DNA of 35,789 bases from Neobacillus cucumis (GCF_016908975.1 NZ_JAFBEX010000039.1:1-35789), one strand, 5' to 3'; shown: positions 16,172 through 24,162, counted from the stretch's first letter. Numbers and translations: made by a program. The notes: generated by a model not told the origin, from the sequence alone.

Positions 16172-16924
16172 TTGAAAAAAACACTCAATCCGAAAGTGAT
16201 TTCAGTCTTAGAAGATAAAATCCAATTAATTAAAACGGAAAAAGGCGCTATCTATTTGGTTGGTCCCATTCGCTTACCAGTAAATTTGTATGGTGAAACC
16301 GTTGTATTTAAATGGTATTGTTGGCTAAACTGCGATGAAGCAACAGAGGATTATCAGATAATCATCGATAAATTATCTTCGGTAAACTTAGCAGAGCTCC
16401 AACAATCCAGCGTTCTAGCATATGGGGACTTTGAATATGGAGAAGATGCAATTCTCCGTTTTCATTCCATCTGCCATACAGGAGATATATTTGGAAGTAA
16501 GCGTTGCGATTGCGGCTTCCAATTAAAACAATCCATGAAAATGATTGTCGACCACGGGATGGGTGCCTTATTTTATTTAGCCAATCATGAGGGCAGAGGG
16601 ATTGGTCTTTTTAGTAAAGCGATGGCTTATATCTTACAAGAGAACGGCTACGACACAGTGGAGGCTAATGAAGCGCTCGGTTTTGTGGATGATTCTAGAA
16701 ATTATGGCGATGCGATTCTTGTCCTTAAAGCATTACGCTCTAAACCAGTTACGCTTATCACAAACAATCCCAAAAAACTTCAAGCATTAAAAAATGCTGG
16801 CCTTGAAGTTTCAGGAAGAGAGTCAATATGGGGGGATATTTCAGAATATAACGAGAAATATTTGAAAACAAAAATAAACAAGTCTGGTCACATAAATGAT
16901 GAGGGGACTTGTTGTAATGATTAA
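16172..16924 (+). CDS. GTP cyclohydrolase II (RibA-like), stand-alone
   Basis: 250 aa from a TTG with AAAAAAGGAG 8 nt before it; the longer frame lacks a ribosome binding site. GTP cyclohydrolase II opens GTP to start riboflavin synthesis. Zinc cysteines are Cys101, Cys112 and Cys114 in SICHTGDIFGSKRCDCG. The catalytic region reads HEGRGIGLFSKAMAYILQ, DTVEANEALGF, DDSRNY and ITNNPKK, all intact. A 70-residue N-terminal part replaces the usual fused RibB domain and is not recognised. No other riboflavin gene and no FMN riboswitch are nearby, so it may supply a side pathway or be a second copy. It has its own terminator. Confidence 0.85.
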   Translation: MKKTLNPKVISVLEDKIQLIKTEKGAIYLVGPIRLPVNLYGETVVFKWYCWLNCDEATEDYQIIIDKLSSVNLAELQQSSVLAYGDFEYGEDAILRFHSICHTGDIFGSKRCDCGFQLKQSMKMIVDHGMGALFYLANHEGRGIGLFSKAMAYILQENGYDTVEANEALGFVDDSRNYGDAILVLKALRSKPVTLITNNPKKLQALKNAGLEVSGRESIWGDISEYNEKYLKTKINKSGHINDEGTCCND

Positions 16925-16987
16925 GGCTTCGAATGTTAAGAGTATCGAGCTAATAAAAAGTACCACAATATAAATCCTCTTCCTTTT

Positions 16988-17018
16988 AAACATATGCTTG
17001 AATGCATATGTTTTTTTT
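16988..17018 (+). terminator. Terminator after the ribA-like gene
   Basis: AACATATGC pairs with GCATATGTT around TTGAAT, followed by a run of eight T. Confidence 0.92.
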
Positions 17019-17111
17019 ACTTGGAAAAATAAGGGGCTAGTGAAAGAATTAGTATATTGCTATGAAATGAATAAAACATATGTCTAATTAAAAAAAGGTA
17101 TTTGTATAGAC

Positions 17112-17141
17112 AAATTAATAGTATCAAGATACTATTAATTT
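17112..17141. promoter_or_regulatory. 14-bp perfect inverted repeat before the PRD regulator
   Basis: AAATTAATAGTATC and GATACTATTAATTT flank a 2-bp centre, 50 bp before the regulator start. Candidate autoregulatory operator, or an RNA hairpin in the leader. It is followed by GGGAGG and the TTG start, not by a T run, so it is not a terminator. Confidence 0.6.
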
Positions 17142-17190
17142 AACAATAGTACTTTCTAAATTGCCTCAGATAATAGGGAGGATTCGTAAA

Positions 17191-19119
17191 TTGTATTTAC
17201 ACCAAAGGCAGATTGATATTTTAAGAAAACTTTCAATAGAATTAGAAAGTTTAAAAGGAGAAAAGCTTGCTGAGTTTATTGGAGTGTCAACGAGAACATT
17301 AAGAAGTGACATGAAAGCGCTAAACGATTACCTTGAATCCATGGGTGCATATATAAGGTCAACACGAAACGGCTATCAATTGAATATAACAAATGAGGCT
17401 GCTTTTTCAACATTACAAAAACAGCTGTACAGTAATGAACCGATTACACTAACAGTTCCGCAGGAAAACGAAGAACGTATTATTTATGTTATACAAAGGC
17501 TGTTAATGACTAATGACTATCTAAAGGCAGATGCTCTTGCTGATGAACTTTATATTAGCAGGTCCAGTTTAACGAAAATTTTAAGAGAGGTAAAGGAACG
17601 CCTTCGTTCTTATAATCTTTCTTTAAGAATTCGCCCGAATTACGGTTTAATCATAATGGGAGAAGAATTAAAGCGAAGAGCCTGCATATCAGATTTCTTT
17701 TTTCACCGAAAAGCAGAGATGCCCCTTTTGGGAAGTGCCTCATTTATTCACTCTTATTTTTCCGCAACTGAAATTGAAATGTTAGAGAATGTAGTACTCA
17801 AACTGCTATCAGCAGAAGGAATCACTGTCAGTGATTTAGGATTTGAAAACGTTATCATTCATTTGTTGGTGAGTGTAAAACGGATACAAATGGGAATGGA
17901 AATTAGTAATCTTCATTTACCTAGTGATCAGATACGCAAATCTGAAGAGTTTGAGATTATTAATCAACTATCTACTTATATATCTAAATTATTTAATATC
18001 GTTTTTTCTGAAGGCGAAAAATTATATTTAACCATCCATCTTATCGGTAATAGATTATCCTCAGATGACAGGGTATTTCTTGAGGAAGAAAAAGTAAATG
18101 GATTAATTGTCAGAATGCTTGACCATTTATATGAGGAAATGGGGGTGGATCTTAGACATGACCAAGAATTAAAAAACAATTTAAAGGTTCATCTATATCA
18201 TTCAGTAACACGTTTATTATTAGGCTTAAGAGTTAAAAATCCATTAATTCAGGATATACTTACTCACTTTCCTCTTGCCTTTGAAGCAGCTGTTTCGGCA
18301 GTGTCAGTATTAGAAAAAGAATTTGAGTTGACGGTAAATAAAGATGAGACCGGATATATTGCCATTCATTTACAGACTGCGATAGAACGAAGAAATGGAA
18401 CAAGTAATCCAAAGCGCTGTGTGATCGTATGTGGGACAGGAAAAGGAAGCGCGGTTTTATTGAAATTTAAATTGAGGGATTATTTTGGCAGTTTATTAGA
18501 AATAGTTGATACTATTGGATATTATGAATGGAAAAACTATCTTATCCCTCCAGATATTGATTTTATTATCTCAACTATTTCAACAAACTTGGAAACATCA
18601 ATACCCGTAATTGTGGTAAATCATATTTTAAGCTATCCTGATCTCGAACGGATTCAAAAAACATTTTTTCAAAAAGACAACCATTCATTGTTGTGCTCTA
18701 TTATTCGAAAAGAACTTTTATTTCTCCAAAGCACCTTATCAACTAGAGAGGAAGTTATTGAATTCCTAAGCAGCAAAACGGTTGAGATGGGATTAGCCGA
18801 CAGCCAATTTGAACAGGAAGTTAAAAAGAGGGAGGACTTTTCTCCAACTGCCTTTGGTAACTTAGTGGCCCTGCCCCACCCGCTCAAAAATGTAAGTTCA
18901 CAGACCTTTTTGGCCTTTTGTACACTAAAAAAACCAATTATATGGGGGACTGTACCCGTTCAATTTGTGTGCTTGTTCAGTATCAAAAAAAGCAACAAGG
19001 AAGATTTGCAAGATCTATATGATTATCTTTATGGTTTATTGAATGATAGGGAAAAAGTCCAAAATCTGATACAAGCAGAAAACACTGAAGAATTTTTAGA
19101 AAAATTGATGATTAATTAG
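17191..19119 (+). CDS. PRD-containing PTS transcriptional regulator (LicR/MtlR type)
   Basis: 642 aa. Order: helix-turn-helix (about 1-60), Mga-type helix-turn-helix (about 90-150), PRD1 (His224 and His283), PRD2 (His334 and His393), an EIIB-like domain (Cys414 in VCGTGKGSAVLL) and an EIIA-like domain (His563 in ALPHPLK). All four PRD histidines and both PTS phosphorylation sites are present, so it can sense both HPr and sugar transport state. It is expected to activate the EIIB-EIIC-EIIA operon that follows. The start is a TTG with GGGAGG 9 nt upstream; a TTG at 17161 lacks one. A terminator separates it from the transport genes. Confidence 0.9.
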   Translation: MYLHQRQIDILRKLSIELESLKGEKLAEFIGVSTRTLRSDMKALNDYLESMGAYIRSTRNGYQLNITNEAAFSTLQKQLYSNEPITLTVPQENEERIIYVIQRLLMTNDYLKADALADELYISRSSLTKILREVKERLRSYNLSLRIRPNYGLIIMGEELKRRACISDFFFHRKAEMPLLGSASFIHSYFSATEIEMLENVVLKLLSAEGITVSDLGFENVIIHLLVSVKRIQMGMEISNLHLPSDQIRKSEEFEIINQLSTYISKLFNIVFSEGEKLYLTIHLIGNRLSSDDRVFLEEEKVNGLIVRMLDHLYEEMGVDLRHDQELKNNLKVHLYHSVTRLLLGLRVKNPLIQDILTHFPLAFEAAVSAVSVLEKEFELTVNKDETGYIAIHLQTAIERRNGTSNPKRCVIVCGTGKGSAVLLKFKLRDYFGSLLEIVDTIGYYEWKNYLIPPDIDFIISTISTNLETSIPVIVVNHILSYPDLERIQKTFFQKDNHSLLCSIIRKELLFLQSTLSTREEVIEFLSSKTVEMGLADSQFEQEVKKREDFSPTAFGNLVALPHPLKNVSSQTFLAFCTLKKPIIWGTVPVQFVCLFSIKKSNKEDLQDLYDYLYGLLNDREKVQNLIQAENTEEFLEKLMIN

Positions 19120-19132
19120 GAACTTGTCACAT

Positions 19133-19163
19133 AAATTTCCGCCTTATCGCGGAAATTTTTTAT
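19133..19163 (+). terminator. Terminator after the PRD regulator
   Basis: AAATTTCCGC pairs with GCGGAAATTT around a 6-nt loop, then T residues. The transport genes therefore have their own promoter. Confidence 0.9.
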
Positions 19164-19170
19164 GTTTAGT

Positions 19171-19184
19171 TGAAAACGTTTTCA
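19171..19184. promoter_or_regulatory. cre site (CcpA operator) of the PTS operon
   Basis: TGAAAACGTTTTCA is a perfect palindrome fitting the Bacillus cre consensus. It lies about 65 bp before the EIIB gene, so glucose repression through CcpA-HPr(Ser-P) is expected. Confidence 0.85.
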
Positions 19185-19188
19185 TATT

Positions 19189-19205
19189 ACTATTTAGTTA
19201 ATAGT
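19189..19205. promoter_or_regulatory. Candidate regulator half-sites before the PTS operon
   Basis: ACTATT, 5 bp, AATAGT. The 8-mer TTAATAGT is shared with the palindrome upstream of the PRD regulator, although half-site orientation differs. Possible regulator site; AT-rich chance similarity is not excluded. Confidence 0.3.
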
Positions 19206-19249
19206 TGTGGAGGTTTAATAGGGTCTTAACAGGGCAGGGGTGATCAATT

Positions 19250-19588
19250 ATAAATATTTTACTATGCTGTGCAGGAGGAATGTCCACAAGTCTTATTGCC
19301 AGAAGTATACAGGCCGCAGTTTTAAAAAAGGGGAAAAGTGACTATGTAAAAGCAATGGATCAGGACAGTGCTGAACATTTTTTAAAAGATTTTGATGTTG
19401 TACTGATAGCACCACAGCTTAGATATATACTCACTAAATTACAAAAAATGGTCGAAGATCAAGGAATCCCTGTTGCTGTCATGGAACAAACTGATTATGG
19501 TCTATGTAATGGAGAGGCGATTCTGCTTTTTGCCGAAGAATTGTTTCAAAAAAACCCGAAAAATGAATCTAGTAATTATTTATTTTAA
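19250..19588 (+). CDS. PTS lactose/cellobiose-type EIIB, non-canonical start codon
   Basis: 112 aa when counted from the ATA at 19250. The sequence reads NILLCCAGGMSTSLIA, the phosphocysteine loop of lactose/cellobiose EIIB; the active Cys is the second one. The only ATG (19280) lies after both cysteines and would give an inactive protein. Upstream in frame are ATA (19250), ATT (19247), TCA and a TGA stop. A strong site GGTGATC (19239-19245), complementary to the 16S tail, is correctly spaced for ATA or ATT. So either AUA/AUU starts translation, or a G-to-A change has damaged the gene. It accepts phosphate from EIIA and passes it to sugar bound by EIIC. Confidence 0.8.
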   Translation: MNILLCCAGGMSTSLIARSIQAAVLKKGKSDYVKAMDQDSAEHFLKDFDVVLIAPQLRYILTKLQKMVEDQGIPVAVMEQTDYGLCNGEAILLFAEELFQKNPKNESSNYLF

Positions 19589-19608
19589 ATAAAGGGGGAT
19601 TTAAAACC

Positions 19609-20943
19609 ATGATGAGTTTTATAGAAAAATATATTTTGCCATATGCTATGAAATTCGGAAACAACCGTCACTTATTAGCGATTCGTGACACATTGGTTGG
19701 AATGCTTGCGATAACGATGGTTGGTTCTTTTGCTGTGTTATTTAATAACATCGGGGGCATTTTCAAACCATGGGGAACTATGATGGAGGCAATTTTCGGT
19801 AAAAACTGGACCGTTCTCGGTGGTGATATCTGGTGGGGGACCATGGCCTTCCTTTCCGTTTTTTCTGTATTCGGAATTGCCTATCGTTTAGCCAAATCTT
19901 ATGGAGATGACGGTTTTGAAGCAATGTTTGTGGCGGGGGCAGCATTTTTTATCTTAATTCCTCAATCTGCTGCCGTTGATGGTGTTAAAGCTCCTATTTG
20001 GGGCTTGATTAATACAAATTATTTCGGAGCAACTGCCTTGTTTACTGGAATTATTGTCTCTTTGGCCGCAACAGAAATATTTGTTAGATTATCAAGAGTT
20101 AAAAAGATAGAGATTAAACTGCCTGATGGTGTTCCACCAGCGGTTGCACGATCATTTGCGAAATTGATTCCAGGTATGCTTACCATTTTCATTATAGGCT
20201 TATTCGGAGTCATTTTTCGTCATTTAACACATGATGTTTATTTTAATGATTGGTTAGGAAAAGTACTTGTTTCACCGTTAAGTGCTGCAGCAGATTCATT
20301 ACCATTTGCTATCCTAATTACTTTACTAATTCATTTATTTTGGTCAATTGGGATTCATGGTGACAATATTCTTGACGGTATTAAGGCACCATTGCTTCAA
20401 AAACTTGGAACCGACAATATTAATTTATATGCTAAGGGTGTAACAGATTACCATCAGTACCATGTTTTAGCTGGTAACTTCTATGACGCTTTTGTAAACC
20501 TTGGCGGTTCCGGTGCAACAATTGGATTATTGATTTCTATGCTTCTGGTTGCACGACGACGTCAAAAGCAAATGGTGGCACTAGGTATGCCGCCAGCGAT
20601 ATTCCAGATTAACGAACCAGTAATCTTTGGTGTGCCAATTGTTCTAAATCCAATCTGGTTAATACCCTTTATCGCAACCCCTGTTATTTTGACAACTATT
20701 TCTTATCTTGCCATCAGTTCGGGACTTGTCCATCCTGTTGTTGCAAATATCCCATGGGTTACACCCGTAGGAATAAACGGTTTCTTAGCCACTGGCGGAC
20801 ACATTTCTGGAGCTGTACTATCAATTGTGAATCTTGGGGTATCGATCTGTATTTACCTGCCTTTTGTATATGCAGTAGAACGTATAGAGTCAAAAAAGTT
20901 AAAAAGTAATGATAATGTTTCTTCCAAAACAATAAACATGTAA
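19609..20943 (+). CDS. PTS lactose/cellobiose-type EIIC permease
   Basis: 444 aa integral membrane protein with about ten hydrophobic segments, the sugar-translocating subunit. Family marks include LLIHLFWSIGIHGDNILDG, the loop with YAKGVTDYHQYHVLAGNFYD, LGGSGATIGLLISML and the motif PAIFQINEPVIFGVPIVLNP, which is typical of EIIC of the lactose/cellobiose group. Two adjacent ATG codons (19609, 19612) follow AAAGGGGG. It lies 20 nt after EIIB. Substrate (cellobiose, chitobiose or another beta-glucoside) cannot be told; no phospho-glycosidase is adjacent. Confidence 0.92.
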   Translation: MMSFIEKYILPYAMKFGNNRHLLAIRDTLVGMLAITMVGSFAVLFNNIGGIFKPWGTMMEAIFGKNWTVLGGDIWWGTMAFLSVFSVFGIAYRLAKSYGDDGFEAMFVAGAAFFILIPQSAAVDGVKAPIWGLINTNYFGATALFTGIIVSLAATEIFVRLSRVKKIEIKLPDGVPPAVARSFAKLIPGMLTIFIIGLFGVIFRHLTHDVYFNDWLGKVLVSPLSAAADSLPFAILITLLIHLFWSIGIHGDNILDGIKAPLLQKLGTDNINLYAKGVTDYHQYHVLAGNFYDAFVNLGGSGATIGLLISMLLVARRRQKQMVALGMPPAIFQINEPVIFGVPIVLNPIWLIPFIATPVILTTISYLAISSGLVHPVVANIPWVTPVGINGFLATGGHISGAVLSIVNLGVSICIYLPFVYAVERIESKKLKSNDNVSSKTINM

Positions 20944-20961
20944 GGAAAAGGGGCAAATAAC

Positions 20962-21282
20962 ATGAATAAAGAGGAACTTTACTCCATTTCCTTTCAACTA
21001 ATATTGCACAGTGGCAACGCGAGAAGCCTTGCTATGGAAGCATTGCAGGATGCTAGAAATAAAGATTATGAGCAGGCAGATCAAAAAATTAAGGAATCAG
21101 AGAATGAGTTATTACAAGCTCATAAGTTCCAAACACAATTAATCCAGAGAGAAGCGGGTGGCGACAAGTATGACATTCCTATCTTACTTGTCCATGCTCA
21201 AGATCATTTAATGACAGCAATGACTGTAAAGGACATGGCAATTGAAATTATTGAATTAAGAAAAGAAAAGTCTATCAATTAG
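20962..21282 (+). CDS. PTS lactose/cellobiose-type EIIA
   Basis: 106 aa, usual size for this three-helix trimeric EIIA. His78 in PILLVHAQDHLMTAM is the phosphorylated residue, with Asp81 as the conserved metal-binding residue. N-terminal half carries HSGNARSLAMEAL, another family block. GGAAAAGGGG precedes the ATG. Third gene of the operon, 18 nt after EIIC, followed by a strong terminator. It receives phosphate from HPr and donates it to the EIIB protein. Confidence 0.94.
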   Translation: MNKEELYSISFQLILHSGNARSLAMEALQDARNKDYEQADQKIKESENELLQAHKFQTQLIQREAGGDKYDIPILLVHAQDHLMTAMTVKDMAIEIIELRKEKSIN

Positions 21283-21300
21283 AGAGGTCTATTATATAAA

Positions 21301-21338
21301 AAAAGGCAATGATTTTTACATGAAAATCATTGCCTTTT
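21301..21338. terminator. Bidirectional terminator, PTS operon and mhqO-like gene
   Basis: AAAAGGCAATGATTTT pairs perfectly with AAAATCATTGCCTTTT (16 bp). It stands between convergent genes. Confidence 0.95.
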
Positions 21339-21350
21339 GTCTTTTTCATG

Positions 21351-22328
21351 TTATTCTTTTATGAATTCTATGGTACTTCTAACTGTATCAATAGGACGGA
21401 CATACTTTTCAATTTGTTCACGTTTTGGCTCGAGGAATGGTGGTAAGGATAACTTCTCCCCCAGAGTTTCATAAGGCTCGTCACCCATAAAACCAGGACC
21501 GTCTGTAGCAAACTCGAATAAAATTTGCGGTGCTACACGAGCGTATAAAGAACCAAAGAAATAGCGGTCTACAAAACCTGATGTGTTGAACCCAAAGCCT
21601 TCCATCCGACTAATCCATTCCTCTAATACGGAGCGATCCTCTACGCGGAAGGCTGCATGGTGGACGGTACCAAAACCTTGACGTGCAGGAGGCAGTATGG
21701 CGTTATATTCGACAACCACCTGGGCCCCATTGCCGCCTTCCCCTACTTCAAATAAATGAAATGGTCCTTCGTGAGCAATTTCCTTAAACATGAGGACTTT
21801 TTCCATCATTTCTTTAAAATAATCAAAATTCGCAACTCGGACAAAAATTGGTCCCAGTCCCGTAATTGCATATTCTAAAGGGATCGGTCCCTTTTGCCAT
21901 GGGGTCCCTGCTGCCACGCCCTCATTATTTTCATCTGAAATTAACTGATATTGTTGATCATCAAAATCCACGAAAGATAATGTATTTTTTCCAAATTGTT
22001 CTTTTATGCCAGTATGTTTGACTTCTAAGCGGTCAAACCGCTTAACCCAGTACTCTAAAGCCGTATCACTAGGTACCCGGAAGGAAGTTTTAAAAATTTC
22101 ATTTGTGCCATGTACCCCTTTGGGGATTCCTGGAAAATCAAAAAACGTCATATCTGTACCAGGACTGCCGTTATCATCCGCAAAGAATAAGTGGTAGGTT
22201 TGGATATCATCTTGATTGACGGTTTTCTTTACCAGACGCATTCCTAAAACATACGTAAAAAATTGATAATTTTTTTCAGCGCTGCTAGTGATCGCAGTTA
22301 CATGGTGAATTCCTTTTAAATGATTCAT
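21351..22328 (-). CDS. mhqO: Ring-cleaving dioxygenase, VOC family (MhqO-like)
   Basis: 325 aa with two vicinal-oxygen-chelate modules. Metal residues are in GIHHVTAI at the start, GTVHHAAFRV near 220 and ILFEFATDGPGF near 270. The family in Bacillus (MhqA, MhqE, MhqO) is induced by quinones and aromatic electrophiles and is thought to open hydroquinone rings. AAGGGAG lies before the ATG. A TTGACA-17-TATATT promoter and a palindrome matching the MhqR operator pattern lie directly upstream, supporting this assignment over other VOC proteins. Which of the three Bacillus paralogues it corresponds to is uncertain. Monocistronic. Confidence 0.85.
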   Translation of the reverse strand: MNHLKGIHHVTAITSSAEKNYQFFTYVLGMRLVKKTVNQDDIQTYHLFFADDNGSPGTDMTFFDFPGIPKGVHGTNEIFKTSFRVPSDTALEYWVKRFDRLEVKHTGIKEQFGKNTLSFVDFDDQQYQLISDENNEGVAAGTPWQKGPIPLEYAITGLGPIFVRVANFDYFKEMMEKVLMFKEIAHEGPFHLFEVGEGGNGAQVVVEYNAILPPARQGFGTVHHAAFRVEDRSVLEEWISRMEGFGFNTSGFVDRYFFGSLYARVAPQILFEFATDGPGFMGDEPYETLGEKLSLPPFLEPKREQIEKYVRPIDTVRSTIEFIKE

Positions 22329-22410
22329 ATACTAGCTCCCTTATATTTAATTATTTGTAGTATTCCATATCATGGATAAACCAATCTACAACAAATTATC
22401 TTGATTTAAT

Positions 22411-22430
22411 TTATCTCTAATTCAAGATAA
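22411..22430. promoter_or_regulatory. MhqR-like operator
   Basis: TTATCTCTAATTCAAGATAA: 6-bp perfect arms TTATCT/AGATAA around 8 bp, resembling the known MhqR pattern ATCTcgAATTCgAGAT. Another TTATCTTGA lies at 22396-22404. It sits just downstream of the -10 box, where a repressor would block transcription. Confidence 0.6.
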
Positions 22431-22458
22431 ATATAACATTGATAATAATCAGTGTCAA
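22430..22458 (-). promoter_or_regulatory. SigA promoter of the mhqO-like gene
   Basis: On the minus strand TTGACA (22458-22453), 17-bp spacer, TATATT (22435-22430). Near consensus. Confidence 0.8.
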
Positions 22459-22656
22459 ATAATTGCGCAGTTTTTATATAAAGTTTTGATTAAAGGAGGG
22501 AAATAGTGGAATTCTGTCGATAAAAAATGATTGTTCATTCACAAAGCTGTAACAGTTTAAACGAAAAAATGGAAATATTCGGAGATAATAAAAGTATAAG
22601 CAGTAAATATTTCTTAAAGTACAAATGGTTAAAAAATGATGAGGAGGAGGTAGACA
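22459..22656 (+). other. Leader region of glgC
   Basis: About 200 nt before glgC without a supported gene. It contains AAAGGAGGG followed by a five-codon frame GTG-GAA-TTC-TGT-CGA-TAA near 22506, possibly a tiny leader peptide. No clear promoter or terminator was found. Confidence 0.3.
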
Positions 22657-23850
22657 ATGAAGAGGAAAAAGTGGATTGCATTGCTATTGGCAGGAGGAAA
22701 AGGGACGAGATTAAATCTCCTTACCAAGACACTTGTAAAACCAGCGGTGCCATTTGGCGGTAAATATCGCATCATAGACTTTGCTTTAAGCAATTGTAAA
22801 AACTCTGGGATTGAGACGGTTGGAATCTTAACCCAATATAGACCACTCGAATTGCATGCTCATCTTGTGCGCTGTAGTTATTGGAATGATTTTAACCGTT
22901 CTGGAGGGCTTTCCATTTTACCACCTTATCAGCGGAATGACTCTGGTGTTGACTGGTACGAAGGAACAGCTCATGCTGTGTTTCAAAACATTGAATTTAT
23001 CGAACAGAATAATCCAGATAATATACTTGTTATTTCTGGGGATCAAATCTATAAAATGGATTATTCTGTCATGCTGGAGCAGCATATAGAAACAAATGCA
23101 GATTGTACGATTGCTGTAGTGGAAGTCCCTTGGGCGGAGGCTAGCCGCTTTGGTGTGATGAAAATAGATTCTAGGAACAATAAAATTTTAAGCTTTGAAG
23201 AAAAGCCAATACACCCAACTTCCAATTTAGCCTCAATGGGAATTTATATTTTTAAATGGGCAACTCTAAAAGAGTATCTAGTACGTGAGGAACGAAAGGA
23301 AAATAGTCAAAGAGATTTTGGAAAGAATATTATTCCTTCGATGTTAGCTGATAGGTTACAACTTTATGGGTATTATTTTAATAAATACTGGAAGGATGTT
23401 GGCACAGTCCATAGTTATTGGGAAGCGAACCTGGATTTATTAACGAGTGAAAAGAATATCTTTCTGCAAGATCCTGAATGGAGAATCCAAACCGCATATT
23501 ATGATGAGCCGCCTTTATACTTTGATGAACGTGCAAGAATGCATCAAAGTATTGTAAGTGAAGGCTGTGAAATTTACGGTACCGTTGAAAATTCAGTTAT
23601 CTATAACGGTGTCAAGATAGGAAGAGGAGCACTTATTAAAAATGCCGTCATTCTGCCACAATCAATAATTGGTGAAAATGTCTGGATTGAAAATGCTGTC
23701 ATTGGAAGTCAAACAAAGATTATGGATGGAGTTATAATTGTTGCAAAAAATCCCGAAACCCATTTAATGGTGGTTGCCCATAATGAAACGATTGATCCTG
23801 CCTTGCTTGATTTTTCCAACAATAATAAGGTGGTATCAGTGGTTTCTTAG
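22657..23850 (+). CDS. glgC: Glucose-1-phosphate adenylyltransferase (GlgC-like), lone gene
   Basis: 397 aa, slightly longer than B. subtilis GlgC (380). ADP-glucose pyrophosphorylase makes ADP-glucose for glycogen. N-terminal nucleotidyltransferase signature LLAGGKGTRLNLLTKTLVKP, then GGKYRIIDFALSNCKNSGI, EGTAHAVFQNI, SGDQIYKMDY, FEEKP and YWKDVGTVHSYWEAN. A left-handed beta-helix forms the last 100 residues (repeats such as VIGSQTKIMDGVII). Start has GAGGAGG upstream. In B. subtilis glgC sits with glgB, glgD, glgA and glgP; here none of these is adjacent. It is rather divergent, so another sugar nucleotide or a second copy is possible. Confidence 0.85.
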   Translation: MKRKKWIALLLAGGKGTRLNLLTKTLVKPAVPFGGKYRIIDFALSNCKNSGIETVGILTQYRPLELHAHLVRCSYWNDFNRSGGLSILPPYQRNDSGVDWYEGTAHAVFQNIEFIEQNNPDNILVISGDQIYKMDYSVMLEQHIETNADCTIAVVEVPWAEASRFGVMKIDSRNNKILSFEEKPIHPTSNLASMGIYIFKWATLKEYLVREERKENSQRDFGKNIIPSMLADRLQLYGYYFNKYWKDVGTVHSYWEANLDLLTSEKNIFLQDPEWRIQTAYYDEPPLYFDERARMHQSIVSEGCEIYGTVENSVIYNGVKIGRGALIKNAVILPQSIIGENVWIENAVIGSQTKIMDGVIIVAKNPETHLMVVAHNETIDPALLDFSNNNKVVSVVS

Positions 23851-23858
23851 AGTAGAAT

Positions 23859-23895
23859 AAAGGTGTGTGAACACAAAATTCACATACCTTTTTTA
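23859..23895 (+). terminator. Terminator of glgC
   Basis: AGGTGTGTGAA pairs with TTCACATACCT (one G-T pair), then TTTTT. The MITE-like element is inserted at the end of its T run. Confidence 0.88.
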
Positions 23896-23900
23896 TTTTT

Positions 23901-24073
23901 GGCTCTATTAAACGATATTGTTGTTTTTTGTACCCTGTTGATTGGAGCGGAAGGCGCTCGACTCCTGCGGGAGTACGGGGCAGGGGAGACCCCGCAGGCG
24001 CTTTCAGCGCCGAGGAGGCTCCCCGGAACGCCCGCGGCTGGAGCGGAAATCAATAGCCAAATTTACCAGAGCC
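23901..24073. mobile_element. MITE-like GC-rich element, 173 bp
   Basis: Ends are imperfect 12-bp inverted repeats: GGCTCTATTAAA on the left, and GGCTCTGGTAAA read inward from the right (10 of 12). It is flanked by the direct repeat TTATTTTT (23893-23900 and 24074-24081). Inside, TTGATTGGAGCGG (from 23938) and GGAGCGGAAATCAA (to 24053) bound a GC-rich core very unlike its surroundings, the GC-rich interspersed repeat common in many Bacillus genomes. It has no coding capacity. The GGCTCT ends and 8-bp duplication fit mobilisation by an ISL3-family transposase, which is inference. Confidence 0.7.
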
Positions 24074-24162
24074 TTATTTTTAAAAATTTAAGAAATATTT
24101 TGTTTTTACATCGTAAAATGGTAAACTATTAAAAATATAACTTACTAGAGGAGCTAGCAAAA

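Noticed and set aside
22527..22763. 78-codon frame overlapping the start of glgC
   Set aside because: No ribosome binding site, highly charged mixed composition, and its second half is simply glgC read in another frame.
23863..24132. 89-codon frame across the glgC terminator and the GC-rich element
   Set aside because: It runs through a terminator hairpin and the MITE-like element; the frame is a by-product of the GC-rich repeat.
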